A DNA stretch of 9,122 bases from Bacteroidota bacterium (GTDB lineage: Bacteria; Bacteroidota; Ignavibacteria; SZUA-365). The first letter of the stretch is position 1, and the number at the start of each line of letters is the position of its first letter. The stretch is taken from NCBI GenBank assembly GCA_018224345.1, contig JAGTUW010000011.1, positions 1-9,122 on the forward strand. Reading direction: 5' to 3'. Of this stretch, positions 5,432 to 9,122 are shown piece by piece. The notes beneath the pieces are model-generated. The model was not told where the DNA came from, ran no database searches, and saw only the letters and a program-made list of their open reading frames with translations. The position numbers were made by a program, and so were the translations under genes.

Positions 5432-6133
5432 TCATTCACCGCGGTGCAGTCGTTCGGCCAGTCGTACCGGCAATCCCCGTGCACGAATTTTCCGTGCCGC
5501 GGTATTGACGTCGTATTCGACTCTCCGGTTCTCATAGCTGCCTGCCACAGTATCGAGCATGCCGTAGCTGCCCCGCCAGTCCCCGTCGCGTGGTTGGCCG
5601 ACGCTGCCGACATTGATCAGAAATCGCCGGTCCGAGCGGTATTCATGTACATCGGGGTCAATCGGAAAGATACTCGGTACATGAGAATGGCCGATGAAAC
5701 AGATACGCTCGTGGAAGTGACGCCCGTACATACGCGCTTCCATGCCACTGAACACGTAATCCCATTGCTCGGGCGCGCGGGGTGTGGAATGGACAAACAG
5801 CAGGTCGTCCCTCGAAATCTGATATGGCAGTGTCCGCAACCAGGCCACGGCGTCGGCGTCCAGTTGCTTCGCGGTCCACTCCACTGCCTTGCGTGCGTAG
5901 GGATTGAAGAAGCCACGTTCATTGACGGTAAACACTGCTGCATCGTGGTTGCCGAGGACACTGAATGCCACGCGCTCGCGAATCAGATGCAGACAGTCGA
6001 CCGGGTCTGCACCGTAGCCAACCATGTCCCCGAGACAGACGAGACGATCCGCCCGCATGCGTTCGACATCTTCGAGCACGCTTGTGAGTGCTTCGAGATT
6101 CGCGTGTATGTCTGAAAGTATCGCAAGTCGCAA
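5432..6133 (-). CDS. Calcineurin-like metallophosphoesterase, YfcE/MJ0936-like family
   Basis: A predicted dimetal phosphoesterase; the substrate cannot be read from sequence. With a TTG start it is 233 aa and begins MRLAILSDIHANLEAL, the standard opening of the family. Metal ligands appear in order: Asp8 and His10 (SDIH), Asp36 (GDMVGYG), Asn62-His63 (GNHD), His115 (VHST), and His149 and His151 (GHSH). The frame stays open upstream into the neighbouring divergent gene. An ATG at 6214 with GGGAG 5 bases before it would add 27 residues, including a hydrophobic VLFFVFF. That start leaves only 27 bases to the divergent start codon, while the TTG lacks a clear Shine-Dalgarno. The TTG is preferred because it matches the family start; the choice is open. 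Cytosolic if the short form is right. Confidence 0.88.
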   Translation of the reverse strand: MRLAILSDIHANLEALTSVLEDVERMRADRLVCLGDMVGYGADPVDCLHLIRERVAFSVLGNHDAAVFTVNERGFFNPYARKAVEWTAKQLDADAVAWLRTLPYQISRDDLLFVHSTPRAPEQWDYVFSGMEARMYGRHFHERICFIGHSHVPSIFPIDPDVHEYRSDRRFLINVGSVGQPRDGDWRGSYGMLDTVAGSYENRRVEYDVNTAARKIRARGLPVRLAERLHRGE

Positions 6134-6241
6134 GGCATAACGACGAGTGTGAGTATGTTTTAACCTAGGCAGGAAGAAAACGAAAAACAAGACTCTCTGT
6201 CCGTGTCTTTGCATGAAATCTCCCAACATGTATCTTGAGTC

Positions 6242-7657
6242 ATGCAAACCCCTGAACTCACATTCCGCGCTCACTCCCCGCAAGGGATATCCTTCCTTCT
6301 GCTGTTTTTTTTCGGGATGCTCGCCATCACCGGACAGCTGGCAGCCCAGGAACGCTCCTTGCTGCGCGTTCTTGCGGCGGACCGTCTGGAGGGGAGCGAA
6401 ATCGGTGACATGGAAATCCGCGAACTGATCGGTAATGTTCGTCTGCAGCAGGACAATGTGCACATCACCTGTGACCGTGCAACGCAGAACCTGACACGCA
6501 ACAGCGCGCAATTGAGCGGCAATGTCGTAATCACCCAGGACACGCTCATCATGAAAACGCCGCGTGGAAATTACGACGGACAAACGCGGACCGCATCGTC
6601 ACGGGAAGGAGTCTATATCAATGACGGACACGTGACACTGCAGGCACGTATCGGCAGTTACCGGACCGGATCGAAAATCGCTGAATTCGTGTCCGACGTG
6701 ACTGTCGACGATACCGCTGCCACCATCACCTCCAATCGCATGCACTATATCCGCGACAGCTCCCTGGTGATCGCGTGGGATGATGTGCATATCCGCTTCA
6801 AGGACGAAAACGTCGTCATCACTGCCGACAGTGTCCGCCACTATTCCGATCTCCGACTCAGTTATTTTTACGGCGACCCGCACTTCCGCCAGATAGACTC
6901 CTCCACCGTTCGCGCCTTCGATGATGAAACCGACTCGCTCGTGCTCGATACGCTCAGCATTGTTGCCGACTACATGGAAGCACGGCGCGACACATCGAAC
7001 AGTTTCCTGACGGAGGGCAATGTACGCATTGTGCGCGCAGACCTCGCGGCGTTGTCCGACCGCGCCGATTTCCTGCGTGACGACAGCCTGATGATACTGC
7101 GCGGGGATCCGGTACTCTGGTACGAACAGAACCAGGTGACCGGCGACTCCATCGCGGCGTTTATCGTCGAGAATGATTTACGCACACTCGATGTTGTCGG
7201 AAACGCCTTCAGTATTTCACGCAGCAAACCCGCCGAACAGGATACGCTCTACCCGCCCGACCGTTTCGACCAGACGAAGGGCAAGCATATACGTATGCAT
7301 TTTTCCGATAAAAAACCTCAACGCATCCGGATAGAGGAAACAGCGATCAGTCTCTACTACCTCTATGAGGACATGAAGCTCAACGGCGTGCGTCACGAGA
7401 GCAGCGATCTGATCATCATCGACTTTGACGACGGAAACGTGCATTCTATTCGCAGTATTCGCGGCGTCGAGGGCACGTATTACCCGGAAAAAATGGTGAC
7501 AGGCAAGGAACGCAGCTACAACCTCGACGGGTTTCACTGGCGTGACGACCGCCCTGTCATGCCCTCCACCACCACCGCGCCGGAAACCGATATTCAGGAT
7601 ACCGGGATCCGGGAATCCGAAATGCCGGATTCCGTAATACCGGATTCGTTGCAGTGA
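6242..7657 (+). CDS. OstA/LptA-like exported protein
   Basis: 471 aa. Residues about 17-36 form a hydrophobic signal segment (FLLLFFFGMLAIT) ending near QLAAQ, so export to the periplasm is predicted. After this, repeated beta-strand units of the OstA/LptA type follow: GNVRLQQDNVHITCD near 65, GNVVITQDTLIMKT near 93, DDVHIRFKDENVVITAD near 180, EGNVRIVRADLAALSD near 258 and GDPVLWYEQNQVTGD near 288. This family carries lipopolysaccharide across the periplasm; larger OstA-like proteins of this kind occur in Bacteroidota, where the exact role is less defined. The last 30 residues are rich in Asp, Glu, Ser, Pro and Thr, from short degenerate repeats. The Shine-Dalgarno is weak. Divergent from the phosphoesterase and 138 bases before the PspC gene. 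Not a typical small LptA of about 185 aa. Confidence 0.8.
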   Translation: MQTPELTFRAHSPQGISFLLLFFFGMLAITGQLAAQERSLLRVLAADRLEGSEIGDMEIRELIGNVRLQQDNVHITCDRATQNLTRNSAQLSGNVVITQDTLIMKTPRGNYDGQTRTASSREGVYINDGHVTLQARIGSYRTGSKIAEFVSDVTVDDTAATITSNRMHYIRDSSLVIAWDDVHIRFKDENVVITADSVRHYSDLRLSYFYGDPHFRQIDSSTVRAFDDETDSLVLDTLSIVADYMEARRDTSNSFLTEGNVRIVRADLAALSDRADFLRDDSLMILRGDPVLWYEQNQVTGDSIAAFIVENDLRTLDVVGNAFSISRSKPAEQDTLYPPDRFDQTKGKHIRMHFSDKKPQRIRIEETAISLYYLYEDMKLNGVRHESSDLIIIDFDDGNVHSIRSIRGVEGTYYPEKMVTGKERSYNLDGFHWRDDRPVMPSTTTAPETDIQDTGIRESEMPDSVIPDSLQ

Positions 7658-7663
7658 TACCGG

Positions 7664-7704
7664 CCTGCAAGGGCTCTCGTCCTGCTAGGGCTCTCGTCCT
7701 GCAA
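7664..7704. repeat. 17-bp tandem repeat, about 2.4 copies
   Basis: CCTGCAAGGGCTCTCGT (7664-7680) is followed by CCTGCTAGGGCTCTCGT (7681-7697), which differs by one base, then a partial CCTGCAA (7698-7704). It begins 7 bases after the OstA-like stop codon. There is no U run and no clear stem, so no function can be assigned. Confidence 0.85.
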
Positions 7705-7746
7705 CATTCACAGCACAGTGCCGTATTGTAATGCACATCCTCTTAC

Positions 7747-7768
7747 GTCCGCACTGCAGCATGCGGAC
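7747..7768 (+). other. Hairpin in the leader of the PspC gene
   Basis: GTCCGCA (7747-7753) and TGCGGAC (7762-7768) are a perfect 7-bp inverted repeat around an 8-base loop, 27 bases before the start codon. It is followed by ATCATTTG, too poor in U for a confident terminator. It may be a weak terminator of the OstA-like gene or a structure in the 5' leader. Confidence 0.45.
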
Positions 7769-7782
7769 ATCATTTGCCCCGA

Positions 7783-7788
7783 AGGAGG
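7783..7788 (+). promoter_or_regulatory. Strong Shine-Dalgarno deciding the PspC start
   Basis: AGGAGG within AAGGAGGTG, 7 bases before the ATG at 7796. It rules out a longer reading from an upstream start at 7718 in the same frame. Confidence 0.85.
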
Positions 7789-7795
7789 TGCAACC

Positions 7796-8260
7796 ATGAA
7801 CAAACGATTATATCGAAACACGTCGCGTAAAATGATCGGTGGTGTTTGCAGCGGAATCGCTGATTACTTTTCCATCGATCCTGTGCTCGTCCGCCTGCTG
7901 TTCATCATATTGGTACTTCATAACGGCATTGGCATCCTCGCCTATGTCATACTCTGGATCGTCGTACCGCAACAACGTGCGTCAACAGCGACGTATTCCG
8001 ACACTGATGACCTGGACAGCGACGAAGTATTGACCGAGCAGCGGCCCGCCACGGAGCAGAGCGGTCAGCAGTCCTCCCGCTCCTCATTTTTCGGAGGCAT
8101 CGCCCTCATCGTGATCGGATTGCTGTTTCTGCTGGACAATTTCATTCCCGGTTTCGGACTGCACCATTTCTGGCCTGTCCTGCTTATCGTATTGGGCGGT
8201 GCAATGCTGTGGAATTCATCATCCCGCTCCCGCAATGAAAACGAAGAGGTGTCATCATGA
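7796..8260 (+). CDS. PspC-domain membrane protein with a C-terminal LiaF-type membrane hairpin
   Basis: 154 aa. Residues 4-58 are a PspC domain: KRLYRNTSRKMIGGVCSGIADYF-type opening (split here as RKMIGGVCSGIADYF), DPVLVRLLF, then a membrane segment ending LWIVVPQ. A polar, Gln/Ser/Asp-rich linker covers about 61-97. Residues 98-139 form a second hydrophobic hairpin (GGIALIVIGLLFLLDNF, then FWPVLLIVLGG), like the membrane part of LiaI/LiaF proteins. PspC proteins sense or respond to inner-membrane stress in the phage-shock response. No PspA or PspB is visible here. The TGA overlaps the ATG of the next gene (ATGA), so the two are translationally coupled and probably act together. Inner-membrane location is predicted. 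Confidence 0.9.
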   Translation: MNKRLYRNTSRKMIGGVCSGIADYFSIDPVLVRLLFIILVLHNGIGILAYVILWIVVPQQRASTATYSDTDDLDSDEVLTEQRPATEQSGQQSSRSSFFGGIALIVIGLLFLLDNFIPGFGLHHFWPVLLIVLGGAMLWNSSSRSRNENEEVSS

Positions 8261-9122
8261 AAAGCGGACGCATATTCTGGGGCTCGTTGCTTCTCGTTAT
8301 CGGAGTTCTGGGCCTTCTTCACAACTTCCTCGATGTCACGATCTGCTGGAGCGCATTATGGAAACTCTGGCCTCTGCTCCTGGTCTTTCTCGGCATCAGT
8401 GTCTTTCTCAGGGATTCCAAATCGAAGTGGATTGTCATTGCCGGCATCGGACTGCTGACCGGAGTCGTACTGTTTTCCTTTGTACAGCGTGGGTGCAGCG
8501 GCATCCATCGGGCGGTTGACGGCATCAGTTTCAACAACGACGGTGGTGGTCAATACACTGCACAGGAGTTGCATGCACCCTGGGACAGCGCTGCGACACA
8601 TGCGCTGTTCGCTTTCGAGGGAGGCGCCGGGAAATTCAGGATAGGCGGCACGACGGAGGAGTTCGTCTCGGCGAGCATACGCAGCAATATTTCCGATTAC
8701 AGTCTGGATACGCGGCAGGACTATGACATGCCGTCCTTTGTCCTGAACATGATGGATAATTCCGTCTCATGGAAAGGCGGGAACGTGCACAACAGCGCAC
8801 ATATCCGTCTTCATCCCGATCCCCTGTGGAATGTGGACATCAATGCCGGTGCAGCGAAAATACAATGCGATCTGCGGGAATACCGTATCGCGCGTCTTGA
8901 CCTCGATGCCGGAGCGGCGGACATCGACATCCAACTCGGCAACCGCGCTGATACCGCCACTGTGCGCATCCAGACCGGGGCGTCAAAGCTGCGCCTGTCG
9001 GTTCCCTATGATGTCGGCTGCGAGTTGCGGTCCGACGCGGCGCTGTCACGCAGAGATATCCGTGGCTTCGTGCGCGGTGAAGACGGCATCTATCGCAGCG
9101 ACGATTTCGAGACGAGCGACAA
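8257..9122 (+). CDS. LiaF-like membrane protein with toastrack-type beta domain (3' end beyond window)
   Basis: Open for 288 codons to the window edge with no stop, so the C-terminus is missing. Three hydrophobic segments lie at about residues 7-24 (FWGSLLLVIGVLGLL), 34-52 (LWKLWPLLLVFLGISVFL) and 57-76. The remainder, from about 95, is predicted outside the membrane and rich in short beta strands with repeated Gly-Ala turns: EGGAGKFRIGG near 121, NAGAAKIQCDL near 196, DAGAADIDIQL near 217 and TGASKLRLSVP near 240. That is the pattern of DUF4097/LiaF-type toastrack domains, often paired with PspC in envelope stress systems. It starts by ATGA overlap with the PspC gene, and GAAGAGGTG lies a few bases upstream as a Shine-Dalgarno. 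The exact subfamily is uncertain. Confidence 0.8.
   Translation, partial: MKSGRIFWGSLLLVIGVLGLLHNFLDVTICWSALWKLWPLLLVFLGISVFLRDSKSKWIVIAGIGLLTGVVLFSFVQRGCSGIHRAVDGISFNNDGGGQYTAQELHAPWDSAATHALFAFEGGAGKFRIGGTTEEFVSASIRSNISDYSLDTRQDYDMPSFVLNMMDNSVSWKGGNVHNSAHIRLHPDPLWNVDINAGAAKIQCDLREYRIARLDLDAGAADIDIQLGNRADTATVRIQTGASKLRLSVPYDVGCELRSDAALSRRDIRGFVRGEDGIYRSDDFETSD

Noticed and set aside
5238..5537. Plus-strand frame of 99 codons in the gap after tRNA-Gln
   Set aside because: It covers the promoter region and runs antisense into the conserved end of the phosphoesterase; no motif or strong start signal.
6209..6236. TTGCAT-N16-TATCTT before the OstA-like gene, suggesting a leaderless start
   Set aside because: Only three and four matches to consensus with a non-optimal spacer; too weak to call.
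1..9122. Mobile element, CRISPR array, phage or defence system
   Set aside because: No transposase, integrase, regularly spaced palindromic repeats with unique spacers, or defence domains were found; the only repeat arrays are the coding repeats in rpsF and the short 17-bp tandem repeat.

Overview
The window looks like a chromosomal housekeeping segment from a moderately GC-rich, Gram-negative bacterium, probably in the Bacteroidota/Chlorobi/Ignavibacteria neighbourhood. This rests on an OstA/LptA-like protein with a signal peptide, a membrane pyrophosphatase of the K+-dependent type, a two-domain (CTC-type) L25, and the order tRNA-Gln, prs, rplY, pth, rpsF. The placement is inferred from gene content; no 16S or other marker search was possible.

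Left and centre (1-6133) are all on the minus strand. Read in the direction of transcription they are: a calcineurin-like phosphoesterase; a good sigma70-type promoter with a perfect hairpin at its expected start point; tRNA-Gln(UUG); prs (PRPP synthetase); rplY (ribosomal protein L25/CTC); pth (peptidyl-tRNA hydrolase); hppA (ion-pumping membrane pyrophosphatase); and rpsF (ribosomal protein S6), which runs off the left edge. The stretch from the promoter to hppA is tightly packed and looks like one operon: 28 bases separate prs and rplY, and pth and hppA share an ATGA overlap. A GC-rich hairpin with a short U run and a possible S6:S18-type leader lie between hppA and rpsF, so rpsF may be expressed separately. 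The operon groups translation (glutamine tRNA, L25, Pth, S6) with nucleotide precursor supply (Prs). HppA fits as the enzyme that turns the pyrophosphate released by biosynthesis into an ion gradient.

The right part (6242-9122) is on the plus strand, divergent from the phosphoesterase. It holds an exported OstA/LptA-like protein, a 138-base gap with a 17-bp tandem repeat and a hairpin, then a PspC-domain membrane protein overlapping by ATGA a LiaF-like/toastrack membrane protein that runs off the right edge. These are envelope biogenesis and envelope stress functions.

No transposon, CRISPR array, phage gene or obvious defence system is present. The most unusual points are: pth has no ATG, GTG or TTG from which a complete enzyme could start, leaving a CTG behind a GGAGG as the best candidate; S6 has a very long Glu/Ala/Pro/Thr repeat tail built from perfect 15-bp and 21-bp DNA repeats; hppA is translationally coupled to pth inside a ribosomal operon; and the same membrane hairpin occurs in both proteins of the PspC/LiaF pair.
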